Of a DNA stretch of 64,000 nucleotides, positions 24,301 through 38,275 are shown piece by piece. Both the position numbers and the translations under genes were made by a program. Position 1 is the first letter of the stretch. Every line of letters starts with the position of its first letter. The DNA is from Motacilla alba alba (taxonomy: Eukaryota; Chordata; Aves; Passeriformes; Motacillidae), in NCBI RefSeq assembly GCF_015832195.1, contig NC_052019.1, positions 43,403,016-43,467,015 on the forward strand, written 5' to 3'. The notes under the pieces were generated by a model that had not been told where the DNA came from, did not search any database, and saw only the letters and a program-made list of their open reading frames with translations.

Positions 24301-27300
24301 AGCCCAGTAGATGGATAAGAAGCTCAGAAGTTTTAATAGGTGTTTTGCTTTGAAAATTCTCCTGTATGCACTCCTAGATTTGCTGGAGGGCAAACAGGAA
24401 GAAGGATTATTAAAAATTAAACAGTTTGCTCTTACTGAAATAAAAATCCATTGTACAGTTTTTATTGATTCAATTTCATTACACTGAAACAGGTGCTGAC
24501 CTTTGGCCATGTTAGTAACATTGTTCCAGACACTCTCTTCAGCATTTTAATATATTTTGTTAATGTAGGTTAATATTATAAGAAGGGACAAATCTTCTTA
24601 GAATGGTATTTTCCTGGATCTTCAGCCATAAGGCAACTTCAGTTTCTAAACAAAGCCAGCTGTTAAAAGTGCTAATTAGTTCTGCCAAGAAGGTAATAGT
24701 GCCTATGTCCTAATAATCCAAACTGTTATATATATTAAGAGGTTCTCAATGCTACAGTAGTTATATCCCCCCATTTAGGAATATTACAAGAAAATGTTAC
24801 TATGAACAGGAGGTTAAGAAATAAGGGGAGATCATAAAAAAATATAAATTATGTTCTCAGAAAGAAGTTGGACAAGAAATATCTTGGGTATAGGAAATAA
24901 ACCAGTATAAAAGGAGATATAAGATTACCTCATTTTCTGAAGTATTTCTACAGCAGTCCGTGCACGCAAGAGCAACATAAGTGGTGTGACTTAAAACCAT
25001 ACTGAAGTTTCAAGTGACAATATTGAAAGATAATTAAAGCATTTTCAAAGAACAGGGATACTGCCCAAATAGCCAGAGGCTGGAATGCAGAAGAGAGTGA
25101 GTTTGCCTGAAGCACGATGCAGGCAGCACGAGATCTCTCTCTGTAGTTTATTTGTTGCAGCAGAAGCACCATAGTCCCCAGCCACCATCAGTGCCACGTA
25201 AAAATCTACAAAGTGCTGCAGTGCTGCAGTCTTTGACACCTAACACATGCAGCTGAAATGCTCAAATCTACCAGCCAGGCTAAAGAGTGAGAATTAGAGC
25301 AGTAGACAGTGAAAAAATATCAACACACTTTCTGTTGGGTGGCACTGTGTCAGGGAGATGCACATTAAAATATGTATGCAGACACACAGAGTTAGCAAAA
25401 GCCAGGTTAGCTGTCATTTGCAATAATTAATTTAACTGTTGGTTCATAAAGGTGAATTGAACTGCAAACCAAACGTGGTACTGTAACAGTTAACACTGGT
25501 TTTGAGCTGCTGTAATAAACTGAATTATTTCCTGCACATGGAGCTCCTAAAATGTCAGTTTTGTACAAAGTGTTGTATTTTTTCCCCTGAAACTTTTGGA
25601 AAATTTTGTCACCATCTACCATATTTTTTCCCCAGCATTATTCCTAAATAGTTGGAAATGCCAGTGCACCGTATTCCAGATATGGCTGCAATAGGGCTGC
25701 AACGGGACTCTATATGAGATTATCTGTTCTGCTGAATTCCAAATATAAGCCACGGCTATTCTCAGAATGCCACTGTTTATTATTTGGTTTTACAATGGCA
25801 TCACATAACAAACTTGTATTTAACTGCATATGTTTCACCTGCCTGGTTTGGCTCTGCTTCTGAGATCATAGGTGGCCCAAACTGATATGTTTTTTTAAAA
25901 CAAAATAACATGCCCTCAATATTTTGGAAATGTAAAAATGTTTTAGAAAGAGACCTTTTCTTCCTTATGCATCTAAATTAATCAAAAGGAGGAAAGGCCT
26001 ATATAACCAAATTAATGCTATTGTCAGGACAGGAAAATATAAATAACAACTTTTACCTTACATTTCTTTTCTCTTGTTCTGTTTACTAGAAATTAGTCAG
26101 TTAAACAGATTCAGTGTATTTATCTTATCATACTGTCCAGGTGATTTAGTTGTATCCAGAATCCTGTTGTGGCAACACAGAAAGTGCCTAGAGGACCCAA
26201 AAGTAGATTTCCCAGTCTTCCTGACCTTTGCCAGGAAAGATGTTGGGTAGCATCATTGAAGTAGCAAGGGGTAGAGCCTTAGAGAGGCTGAGTTAATTAC
26301 CCACTTCTCCCATTCCTCGTGAAATGCTGTTTCACTTTTCTGTATTTCAGTTTCCTCATCCATTTATATTTCCTTCCTCTTGTCTTTTTGTCACTTGTTT
26401 GCTTGCTTGTTTGCTTTTTGGTGCTGTTTCTTAGGGTTTTGTTGGTCTTTTTTACATATTTGTTTTGATAATAAGCTATTCAGTGTAGGAACAGTGCTTC
26501 TAAACTGTCCCATATGAGTTGGAAGCTCTTTGTGTCAGTATAATCATACTAATAAATTCTTCAGCTCAGCTACTCTAGCTCACTTTATTTCACTAGACAT
26601 AGCTCCTCACAGCACTTCCTCCTCACTAATACTCTGTTTTAGTGGGAATGAGAGGATTAAAATGAGTGTGCTGGACACCTGCTACCACCCTTGCAAAACA
26701 GTGGAAGTCATGGTCCAATCCAATCAAGAACACAACCCTAAGAGATGCTGAAGAGCTGCCCAGTACTCTGCTCTCTCTCACCTCAGATCAAGTTTTGCAT
26801 TGAAATAATCTTCTGTCCTGATTCTCCTGCTTTGTTTAATTATGTGTACTGTTTGTACTGTTTCTTTTCATGTTCTGTCTATAAGGCTACAATTTCTTTT
26901 CCTGTTGTCTTGACTGCAAAAGTCTTATCCTGAATATGCATGGAATCTAGCACAACCTTCAGGCAGTGGTGAATCTCCAGTACTGTTATTTATAAAAGAT
27001 ATTTTGGGGACACTGTACACACAGTAGTAAGTTTATTGAAGTGTAAAGAGAAAAATGGCTCAATACAATGCAACGCTTCAGGAACACATTTTGATACAGC
27101 TCTCAATCACACACAAACATGAAGTTATACTGACTGTCATAAAAGAATTGGATGTGATAAATTCTCTGAGCAGTATATTAAATGTAAGGCTCAAAAAGCT
27201 AGCCACTTTCACAGTGCCAGCTTCAAGAAGCTGGCTTGATTTTTCTTCAGTCTTATATTTAACAAATTGCCACAAAATTATGCTGATGTTCTTTTATTTC

Positions 27301-30300
27301 CCTTCAAAATACAGCTTTTTGAAACATCATCCTTTATTATTCTCATTTCCCATCCCAGTGGATAAATATTCATATCTCAGAATTTCCCACAGCTGGCAGA
27401 AATTTGCAGCCCTGTTTTTTGCTAGAAGAGAGGCAGAGGACTGAAATGGAATGGCCTTATTGCCCCATAACTGTGATCACATCAAATCAATCTGCAGGTT
27501 TGGAAAATATGTAGTTTTCCATTGAGTTACTTCAACATTGTATGTGTTTTGTGGATAATGTGAGGATTGATATGCCTGACCCAAACCAGCTGAAGTTTGT
27601 AGAAAGACTGATTATAACTCTGTGGAGTATATGTCCTCTTCTGCTGACAGAGACTAAAATAGATGTAAAGAAATACTTGTCCAGGCTCCTGTGCCTGTTT
27701 AAAATACAGGAAAAGCATTCCTATTTGTACTGGCTTTATAAGAGAGGAAACCCAATTCTGATGTAGAAAGGAGCCCCAAAAATTAAGTGAACAATGCAGC
27801 AGGGCTACAGGATAAATTTTACACTGCATATGTAGAAGAAGGAGTACTGAATTCACAGCCTTAGGGGAGGATAAGCAAGACTGCATTTAACCATCTTTGT
27901 ACTTCTCAGATTCTGGGTTGCTCAGCAGTCTGAACTGGCTTCTGACTGGTGCTGAGATTCTGGCTCTGACAGCTCTTGTTTGCCATGTTCTGCAAGAGGC
28001 CTTTGGACAAACAGCCTTTATATTCCTTATATCACCACCAAAAAGGACTTCTCCCATTGCAGAACACTCCAGCTATCTTAATGAGCATAAAGTGAGTCAA
28101 GCACAGTTGAAGACATTTAAAGTGCAGAAGAACTACTTCAATACTATTGCAATGCCCTGAGGTATTTCAGTGAGGCTCACTCACCTGGAAGCACTGTGCT
28201 GATACATCTCTGTTGTCACTGTGCCTCTTCATCACTGAACTTGCTCCCAAAAGTAATACGAGAAATGGAGAAAACATGACACCAGAGGCTGTGGTGAAAC
28301 CTACACAGAGCTTCTTGTGATCAGGGTCTGGGTTATTGTGGACCAAGTGGGTCCATCATAAATGTGCAAGAATATTTATGATACGAAGAACAAATACACA
28401 AACACAACTTTTTATTGTAGCCAACAAAAAAAGTAATGTAACCAGGAGAAAAGTAAGGAATTCAAATATACAGTTGATGGCAAAAGTAGAGGAACAGGAT
28501 ATCAAATGTAAGGCCAGAGTTTCTGTGAAGTAACATCTCTGTGTCTTTTCATTAGTTTAATTTTCTGGATTAACATGTGAATGATCAGGAGATGCTTGGG
28601 GCATTTAGAAGCCAGAAATAAAATAAAATGTATAGCAGTTTGTTCTGATCCTCACTTTCCTACTGCCACCCCTTGCTTTCTGTCTCTCTCACTTCCGATT
28701 CATTGTTCCTTAAAACTGCTTTTCCTCATTGTGATCATGCCACAGTTCTTCACTGATTATACAAGGCAGTTCCTCTAGATGGTTTCTGATTCTGTCATTT
28801 TTCCTGAATCCTCATTTCTGATTCTACCATTTCTCCTGATTTCTCACTAGCCTTTAATTAAAGTGATATTTCTGCTAGCCTCAGGATTTTCTGAAATAAA
28901 CTCTCAAGTAGCATGTGTGTATTAGCCAGGCTGAGTGAAGACAGGGGAACTATGACAACTGGGAGGCCTTTTAATGAATATTTTCAATATAAAAGGATTC
29001 ATTTTACAGGACTCCGGAAACAAGACATTGGCAAATCAAAAATTAAATCCAACAGACATAATTTTTAAAGGTTTTACTTAGTTCAATAGAATCTCTTTGG
29101 TTTTCTTTCTTAGGAGTGCTGTGAACTTTTGTTTTTCCTGTTTCTTCTTGGCTCACTGTTTGTATTCTGATATCACTTTGCATAGAAAAAGATTGCCTCT
29201 TGCAGAGTTCAGTTACATGTGCTGTTCAAGTGATCCTGACAAAGATGAATGGTAATAAAAATTGTTCCTCCTTTGAATGTGATTTGGATTACGCTGCAGA
29301 AATTGTATATCAGTACTGGATAGAGCTGTGAGGGGGCTATACACAAGAAATATAGGGTTATATCTGGATATGATTTGTCATTCCCTTCTTGACACTACTC
29401 ATTCTACATGCGTGTTCTTTATTTATAGGCAAGAAGCATGCTGGCATTTCAATATTCCTTCAACTCAACAATTCAGAGTACAATCACAACAAGAAAAGCA
29501 ACATGTGTACCCATGAATAGCCACAGATTCATTTCACTGGATTTTCCAAGTATTGAAAGGTAAGCCACAATGCTAATTCTACAAACTTCTGATAAGGAGA
29601 GGTGAAATTTTAGGATTAAAAAAAGAAAATACATTTGAATAGCATTCATAAGATAATGAAGAGATTGGGAAAACAGCAGAGAAAATTCCCTTTACATTTT
29701 AGTAGTAACTACAGGAGAAAACAGATGCTGTCCTGTCATGCAACATAATGTTTTATTTCATTTAGTTCTGGGCTTTAATTGCATTACTAGGGACAAAAGT
29801 CAGTCTTAGCTTATTTCTGTAAATTATGTCTTCATTACTGACAGAAACAGTAATGATTTTGTGTACACAAACAGATGCAAAAGACACAAATAAAAGTCAT
29901 GCTATTGTAATTAGAAGGATGAAAAAAGTGTATTAAATGAATTAGGCTTCAGTTAATTTAATTAACATGCCAGGGTATTGTGATCATTAAAGACATCTTA
30001 ACTGTGATGATTTTCTATCTCTCATGCCCTCTTCAAATATATATTTTATCTTACATTAGGGAAGTATGAAAATTCATAGTTGTTCCCTGAAAGTCTTGAC
30101 CAAGTAATGATGCAGAATGAACACAATATGTCTAGTTGTGGAAGACTAAGAATGTTGAAGAATTTCAGAATATCTACGATGATGAAGATTACATCTTGCA
30201 AAAGCGAGATATTTTTGTATTTCAACTAACAAGAACCTTTGCACTCTTGAAAAAACTCACTTCCCAGGGAGAACAGGAAGTGTAATCAGGCCGGTAAATT

Positions 30301-32295
30301 TTCAGAAGCCTTGAACAAATTCCAAAAAAAGACTCAGAATAGAAACATCCAGGCATATAACTTTTCCTGGTTTTAAAATACCAGTTGTGATGTTAGCATA
30401 TGCGAACCTGTATAGAACTAAGCAGTCATTTTTTTCCCAACAAGATATTTTTCATCAAGAAGCAAAAATAAAGATCTTACTAGATTCAGCAATCTCTGTT
30501 TCAGCCAACATTATGTCAATATTATTTGGCTTCAGTTGCTAACAACTTGCAAGCTGGAGAATTAATAACTAGACTTCAGTTGCCACCGTCCACTAATGAG
30601 GCTGGGACGTGACCTGTACACCTAACCAGCTGTGAATAAAACAGAAAAAGCACAAGGCTCACTTACAACTGTCAAACTAAGGCATTTTCTTTAGTGCTAA
30701 TCCAAAGATGGATGAGCCCTAGTGCTGCAGCAGTATATCAACATTCAGCCAGTGTAAGCACCAGAGTAAAACAAGACACTGTTTACTCCAGAAGTTCTCA
30801 ATATATTTTTTCTTTCTGCTTTGAACATTTCCTATGTTTTGCCCTGGAACTGGATGATAAACCCATATTAATCCCCTTGGAAGATTGTATTTACTGTAAT
30901 TGTGTGAGATGGACCAAGGTCTTATCTGCATATTTTATATTATCCTTTTGCAAATTTTTGCATTCCTTTCTCAGTTTTAAATCACTGCTTTGCCAATAGT
31001 AATTGTGTATGCCAGAGCTATCAACAGTAGACAATTCCATATGTTGCTGCACAGATAAAATACAGACATAAGAACAACTCAAACCTACCTTCTTTATATG
31101 CACCCCTCCAACCTGAGCAAAAGAGAGGGTGGTCTATGTAGATTTCATAGTTGAATTCTAGATCAAAAACTGTGCTTTAATTATATGTTCAGTTCAATCA
31201 GAACATCTCACTTGTTTTCTCTCATCTTAAAGGAAGTCTGAAATTGTTTGTCCAGGTACAAATTTGGTGCATGACCACATCATTGACTTTCAAAATATAT
31301 ACAAAAGCTTTGTTAGAACCCTGAAGGTTTTGTGGAATAAAGTTGTGTCTGAGAAAGCTGCTTCAGGACTGATAGGTTGTTCCTGGCTCCAGCACAGTGC
31401 TGAACACATGGCTTTTGTAAAAGCATCCCAGAAACTCCTTCTGACACTCTCTTCCTTATTTTCCAGACCATTGAACTCTTACTGATCGGGAATTGAACAC
31501 TGTAGCGATCCTTTAAACAACTTCTGGTGTTTAGACAGCATTGGGAAGAGGGGAATTCACAGTAGACATAAAAGATTTTTTTTCAGTGAAGCAGTTCCTG
31601 AATTGATAAAGTTATACTGAGATAAGCATTTAGGGAATTTTGTCAATAAAGACAATTTACTTAGTCAATGGGAACAACCATAAAGAGTGCAGAAAGCACA
31701 GGTGAGTGTGTCTGGAATTCTTTTCTGCCCTACTAATTCCTGGATTCCACTTCCTGTCCTTAGGAACAAGAAAAACCCATGTAAATTGGAGTGAGGCCTT
31801 TTCTGGAGAGCGGAATAGCCAATACCTCCTTACATGGTGTAAAACCCCAAGAAATTCTACCCAGGCTTTTCTCTGCCTTTCATGCTTTCCATACTCCTAA
31901 AGTTTTCTGCTCAGCAGCCCGTTGAAGAATGTGGCATTTCCTTTGAGCTAATGACATTGCAACAAGCAGCTGTAAGATTTAGACTTTATAAGCTGTTTTT
32001 CGGTGAGGAAAGAGTGCATTTTCTTTATGGGTAAATGAATAAACATTGTGAAGAATAAACAGTATGAGTAGCTGTAGCTGACAAAGACAGACATTTGGCA
32101 TAGGCTAGAGAAGTTATGATATATGCACATTGAGGGAGAGTAGGAAAGGCATAAAGTGCCACAGAAAAGAAGATGTAAAGATGTAGCCACATTTCTCTTC
32201 ACAGACAGAAGCAAGGCATGACTTCCCAAGAATATTTCTGAGATTCACATTCTCTGAATCTCAGAGAAAGGAAAACCAATTCTTATCTCATTTGC
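21331..32295. other. Gene-free AT-rich interval
   Basis: Nothing supported. The longest frame (27,055-27,444, plus, 129 codons) has unremarkable composition and no neighbouring splice structure I trust. A C-rich stretch lies at about 22,975-23,060. Old, unrecognised repeats may be present. Confidence 0.6.
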
Positions 32296-32565
32296 TGTGC
32301 CTGTGTTTGTGCAAAAGTAGAACGCAATATGGAGATTGTTTACCCAAAGTGATGGTGTTTTGTTTCCTTGGCCTCTCAAGGCCAAGCAGGTGTGTGTGTC
32401 AAGACAGTCACGAGATTCAGTGGAGTGCAGTGGAGTGCTTGGCAGATTCAGTTTAGATGTAATGTAACATAGTGTAATATAATATACAATAATATAGTAT
32501 AATAAAGTAATTAATTAGCCTTCTGATAAGATGGAGTCCTCCTCATCATTCCCTCATCAGGGGCA
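32296..32565 (+). mobile_element. LTR fragment, songbird endogenous-retrovirus type, probably solo
   Basis: The segment includes GTTTACCC and GATGGTGTTTTGTTTCC motifs, then GGTGTGTGTGTCAAGAC, an AT-rich run of TAATATA units, AATAAAGTAATTAATTAGCC, a CTTCTGATAAGATGGAGTCC block and an end at GGGGCA. From memory this order and wording match songbird ERV LTRs. The internal AATAAA would be the LTR polyadenylation signal. No gag/pol-like frames flank it, so it is most likely a solo LTR. The 5' boundary is uncertain and I could not confirm a target-site duplication. Confidence 0.6.
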
Positions 32566-32836
32566 AAAATATCCACTATATGAGGGAAGTCTAAAAAGGT
32601 TTGAAAACTATGCCTTAGGGAAAATCCAAGTTGCTACAGTTTTCAGTTGAGAACTGTTGTATACAGAGCTCACCCAGAAACCAGCTACTGTGAAGCTCTG
32701 ATTCAAGGTGTGAGTTTGCTGTGAGAAATTTTCCATCCTTGTCAGGATTTTGCCAACTGCATCTTGCAAAAATGCTGCTTCATCAATCCAGACCTACTGC
32801 GAGCTCCAGAAATTTGGCAGATATTAGGATTTCACT

Positions 32837-33110
32837 TCACAGAATGACAGAAGGGTTAGAAGAGAGCTCTGGACATCATCTAGTCCAACCCCCCTGCCAA
32901 GGCAGGGTCATCTAGAACAGATGACACCGGAACATTTCCAGGTGGGTTTGGAATGTCTCCAGAGAGGGGGACTCATGCTCTGCCACCCTCAATGTAAAGA
33001 CATTCTTCCTCATGTGGAGGTGGAACTTCTTGCTGTTTGGTTTATGGCCATTGCTCCTTGTTCTGTCGCTTGGTACCACTGAAAAGAGTCTGGCACCATC
33101 CACTTCCATG
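32837..33110 (-). mobile_element. CR1 LINE, 3' fragment
   Basis: Starts TCACAGAATGACAG and contains CATCTAGTCCAACCCCCCTGCCAAGGCAGGGTCATCTAGA and the CCACTGAAAAGAGTCTGGCACC end. Same subfamily and orientation as the copy at 40,363. It lies about 270 bases downstream of the LTR fragment. Confidence 0.9.
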
Positions 33111-35310
33111 ACTAAACCAGGAAATTTGGTTACTGCTCTACTATCACATTATAAACTTTAGCTTTGCATTTTTTTAATCATATAAACCCTTTTCTTTTGA
33201 ATGATGCAATCTTAAGATCACACTTGGTGAACATGGAAAAAATGCTGAACCTGGTGAATTGTGTATAAGTATATGCAAAGTAATTAGGAGATAGAAAAGA
33301 AAAACAGGATAAGGCCTCCTTTCTTGCTATACTGCTAAGAAAACTCAACATTGAAGAATTTAGCAAGAGGTCATTGATACGAAAAACACCAGATTGCTTT
33401 GTAGCAGCAATGTATGAATAACATGCAACTGCTTCTGAGAGTCAGAAAAAGGAATACTTCTAGAGCTCAGTTTTTCATCTGTCTAAATAGTATGGATATG
33501 ACTTTGGGTGTTGTCAGCTCAGAAACTACAGTTGTTTAAATAAGTATTTTTAACTGGAGTGAAGGACCCCTAAAAGCCTAACTTAACAAATTCTTGCAAG
33601 CATGAGTGTGAAATACACAAACCCTTTAGTTGATGTCAAGTCTTAAGCCTCTTTAAAGCTACTATGGAGGCCCTGATGATGAGGATACTTGTCATCATCT
33701 ATTCCTCTACTGACATTTGGTGATTAGAGTAAGGGTTGTGGTATAAAATTGAAAAAGACAGGAGTGACACTATCTTGTAGGATTATTTTTCTTTTCCCTT
33801 TAATTGCTACTGAGATATGCAGGCCCTTTCTTCTTACCCGAGAAATTGAAAAAGAAACACTCTTATATCTTACACGATGTTTAGCTGTCTGGCTTAAAAT
33901 AAGCAGGTGTCATCCACAATTTGTCAGGGGTCCTAGCCAAGTACTCAATCAAAACTGTCAACCTGTTTTTTCACTCAACTTTTAATAAAAAGAAATTGTT
34001 CTAAGAAGTTGTGTGTTGTTGAATGTATGACTGAAACATAATGTCTGGAACAGATAAAAGAAGTTGGAAACACATAATATTCTATTTGTCATAGTGTATT
34101 TTGAATTGTTTTAAAACTTCTACATTAGAAAAGTGTTTTTCCATTAGTAAACACAAACTAATGCATCTAGACTGTGACAACCTCATTAATATTAAACTTC
34201 AAAGCACTGGATTAGTAATTATCATACAAATATTTAATTGCAAAATCATTATGTTGCTGTATATTAATGTTGCTTTGTGGACACTTCCGTTAAGTGTGAA
34301 TTCTATCAGTGTTCAGCACAAGAAAAACATGAGAGAAGGCCTAAGTGCTCACAGGTGGTACTGTGGAGGGGGAAAAAACCCAAACCCAACCAACTAAACA
34401 CACACACTCCAAATAAAGAAAAACAGCCAAAACCAGGGGACTGTAAGTTTTAGTATTGAACTGCAAAGATTCTCTAGCTGTATGTCATATATATTTCCAG
34501 AGAAAGGCAGCTTAGATGCATTTAATGACAGAAGAACAGAAGAAAACAAAATCAGAGCTACTTGTACCTTTTGCCCATTTCAGTATTGTGAGAAACTCCT
34601 AAATTTACCTCAATTGACAAATCACTGCAAGAAACTTGTAAATTTACTGCAAACATCAAATTTATGACTCCATTTTACCTTTTGAAAATTTTTTTAGGAC
34701 TCTCTTTGCTCTATTCCATAAGTTTTTCCCTCATCAGCTCTTTGCACTGAAGTGCAAGCTGCAGCAGGAAAGCTGCTGGGCTCTCTCCTGGGGCTAGCAT
34801 TGTACATCCTTAGGTATTGGACTCACGTGTGCCCAATGTGGTAATACTTCTTACATCATGCCACTGCCAGCTCACTTAGCACTACATCAAATTTGTCCTC
34901 TGATAACTCTGTGGTTATGGAGCAAACATGAGCATATTTCACCACTCAAACTGTGAATCAATTTGGCTTTGACAGCCTCTCATTCTAAGAAGTATTGACC
35001 TCTGCACCAGCTCTTTTCCCTTCCATTTTTTCTCACTTTTTTCTACTTCTTTTTCTTAGTCTTTCTAATCATGAAGGCAGTAGAAACAATTCATTTATTA
35101 CTCCACAAATGATAAAAATAATAAAGGAGAATTATACTTTAGAAAGATGTTTGTTAACGGGACAGGAAAGGAAAGGGTGCTTTTAGCCCACAAAATTTGG
35201 AAAACAGCCAAAGTAAAAAAAATTATTTGTAAAAGTAATATTTAAAACTGAAAACTGTAAGAATCTTTCTCTGAATAGGTTTTCCCCCCTCGACTGACAA
35301 TTTTTGGCCT

Positions 35311-35358
35311 TTTGAAATTATTTGATTTGATTTGATTTGATTTTGATTATTTGATTTC
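35311..35358. repeat. Pentanucleotide repeat (TTTGA)n
   Basis: Four clear TTTGA units plus degenerate flanking copies (TTTTGATTATTTGA). Confidence 0.85.
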
Positions 35359-36786
35359 TCTGCTTTCATGCAGAGAAATCCTCATTTTTTGAGAGCAGTC
35401 TCAAAATTCCTAGTTTTGCATCAAGGTGATTTTCCAGGGTTTCAGTAAGAAAGGTCCTTATTCATGGAAACAAATATTCTTCTATTTTAATTATCTTCAT
35501 TCATCACAAAACCACTTACCTTTAGACTGTCATCATGCTGATATGCTAGGAGCCACAAGTAGTTGTAAAAATGCAAGGAGAACCTGCATTTAGCTGGAGA
35601 CATTTCAGGAAGCCTGCAGGCTCCTGATATGTCATTCTCCAGCTACACTAGAACTCATTGGATCAGCTGAACACAAATGGAGATCAAATTATCAGATCTT
35701 GGCCCTCACCAATGTCAGCTTCCTACACAGGCTGTATCGCTAACGTCATTCGTCTATTGAACGAGACCCTTGCTATTTTTACTCAGAACAAAAATAATGT
35801 TGTCATGTCCAAGGCTACATTTTCCCCTTTGAAAATACTCTTTTTCATCCTTTGCATTTTTTAAAAATCTTTTGTCTGCATTCTTTTGTGGTCTGAGGCT
35901 CCTGTATCTCAGCCAAACACTGATACATTCATTTCAGGCTTCAGCTGCTTTGCAGAGCCTAAATAGACATTGAGGCTACACGGGCGACTTCAATTAAGTA
36001 GTTCTATAGAACTGACATTTTTTGTTGAAAAACAGTGTCTTTTTGCAGGGCCAAACAAAGTGGCAATTCCAAAGATGCAAATCAGAACAAAATACTTATA
36101 AAATAATAACCACCAAGGCAACTAATTGTAAGCATTCAGCAGAGAGTACAAAGAACCATTTACCCAGTTATTTCCTCCTTTTACTCTACCACTGTGAAAT
36201 TACAAGTATGTACGTTACAGCAAAGATGCATATGATGAAGTAGAATTTCAGTGAGAAATTTCCAGATTTTAATAACCAAATTGCAGACTTTTTGAGACAG
36301 TAAAGTTCTTTTACTTGGAGATGTGTAGCTATGAAAATACACAAAAGCCTTTTATTCCTACGCACATGTAAGCAGCAGAGATTCTCACTGAAGTAGAAGA
36401 ATGCAATTATTTTTCCTTCATCCTGCTTGTAAGACACAAATACATAGTCCTTCATTAAATGCCTTAGAGCAACATAAAGCTGATGTTTTCCTCTCAATCA
36501 CCTTAGACTACAGCAAGTGCTTTCCTTCTTTTTCAGTTCTTTTTTAAAAAATATTCCACTTCTGTGAGTTGCATCTATATGTACTTTCTCTTCCCATTTT
36601 GTTTTTTTTATCATTTGTATTGGTTTAATTGCTGAAAAGTAAAAGAGGAGCTTGGTTCCTTGACTTTCTGAAGAGAATTTCCCACATTTAATTCCTTCTG
36701 CACTTCACATCATTTGGTCCAATTCATTCTCCCCTCCTCTTTGTTTCCTACTTCCCTTGGGCCCATCAAGCAAGCAGCAGAAGTCT

Positions 36787-36804
36787 TTGTGTGTGTGTGT
36801 GTAT
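36787..36804. repeat. Short GT microsatellite
   Basis: About eight GT units. Confidence 0.85.
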
Positions 36805-37289
36805 ATTCTGATCTGAGCCAAATGATCACAAATTACTGTCTGGCCTAAGCTATTATTAGACTTGCCAGCAACTGTGGCTCTTTTGATTATTTCAACAGCT
36901 GGTTTTGTAGCTTGTCTAAAGATGAAAAGCACAGCTCTCTCCTCCCCGCAGAAACTGCTTACCCGGATAAAGGGCTGTGTCAGGATCTGCTCCAAGACTG
37001 CTAAGGTAGATCTGCCATTGCTGCTCAGTATACCTCCTGCAGACTTGTTAAAGCCTATCCCCCTTCCTAGGTACCTCTATTATTTACACACCTTTATCAG
37101 GTATCATGCCAGTGATGTGTGGCATTTGACAAAAAAAAACTAAAGCTGTTTATCACTTGAAAATACCAACATAAACTAGAAGTGAGTCAAAGCTCACAGA
37201 CAGAGCATGGATGAATGCATCTTGCAAGCACTCACTAGGAAAGAATTATTTGCAAGAAATGGAGGCATTTAAAACCTAAAAGCCACTTT

Positions 37290-38275
37290 CAAGATTTAAT
37301 GCTTGTGGCATTCCTCAGGGGTCCATACTGGGACTCATGCTGTTTAACATCAGTGATGTGGACAGTGGCACACAGTGAATTTAGCAATGACACCAAACTC
37401 TATGGTGTGGTTGACAAGTTGGAGGGCAGGGATGCCATCCAGTGGGACCTCTACAGACTTGGGAGGCGGGCCTGTGCAACCTCCTCAAGTTCAACAAGGC
37501 CAAGTGGGAGGTCTCACACCTGGGCTGGGACAATCACAAATGCAAGCACAAGTGAAGAATGTAAGAGAACGGATCAAGACTACCCCTTTGGAGCAGGATG
37601 CGGGAGTGTTAGTGGATGAGAAGCCTGACATGTTTCAGCAATGCGTGCTCGCAGCCCAGAAACCCAACCATCTCTTGGGATGCATCAAAAGACAAATGGC
37701 CAACAGGTTGAGGAAGGTGATTCTCCCCCAGTACCATGCTCTGGTGAGACCCCACCTGGAGTGCCGCATCTGGCTCTGGGCTTCTCAGCACAAGAAAGAC
37801 GTGGACCGGTTAGAGAGCGTCCAGAGGAGGGCCACAAAGATAACCCAAAGGCTGAACTTCTTCTCCTATGAAGACAGCTGAAAGAGCTGGAGTTGTTCGT
37901 CCTGACAAAGAGTAGACTTTGGGAGGATCTCACTGTGGCCTTCCAGTACTTAAAGAAGCTTAAAGAAAGGAGGGAGAAGGACTTTTTACATGGGCAGATA
38001 GTGACAGTACAAGGGGGGATGGCTTTAAGCTGAAAGAGGATGAGTTTCAATTAGATACTAGAAAGAAATTCCTTAATGAGAGGGTGGTGAGGCACCACAA
38101 AAGGTTGTCCAGAGAGGCTGGGAATGCTTCCTCTCTAAAAGTGTACAAAGCCAGGCTGGATGGGGTTCTGAATAACCTGGTCCAGGGAAGCAAAGGTGTC
38201 CTTGCCCATGGCAGTTGGGTTGGAAATGGATGACTTTTAAGCTCCCTTCCAACCCAAACTGTTCTTTTGTTCTAT
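37290..38275 (+). mobile_element. CR1 LINE, longest copy, with remnant of ORF2 C-terminus
   Basis: The 5' part translates into a decayed reverse-transcriptase C-terminal region: PQGS-like (IPQGSILG), then FNIS.., a FSNDTKLYGV stretch, and downstream VRPHLECRIWLWASQHKKD and ESVQRRATK. The coding remnant is split over two plus frames (about 37,299-37,480 and 37,375-37,881), so frameshifts are present. The noncoding 3' end follows, closing with CTCCCTTCCAACCCAAACTG and a TTCTTTTGTTCTATTA tail. It is inactive because of truncation and frame breaks. Confidence 0.9.

Larger units (their letters stand above)
33111..37289. other. Gene-free interval
   Basis: Only simple repeats and an ambiguous region at 36,705-37,143 that is open on both strands (see findings). 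No supported gene. Confidence 0.55.

Noticed and set aside
27055..27444. 129-codon plus-strand frame
   Set aside because: Length is within chance expectation for a 64-kb window; no domain, no neighbouring exon in phase.
37299..37881. Two plus-strand frames with reverse-transcriptase-like residues
   Set aside because: Not a host gene: they are the frame-shifted remnant of CR1 ORF2 and are covered by the mobile-element entry.
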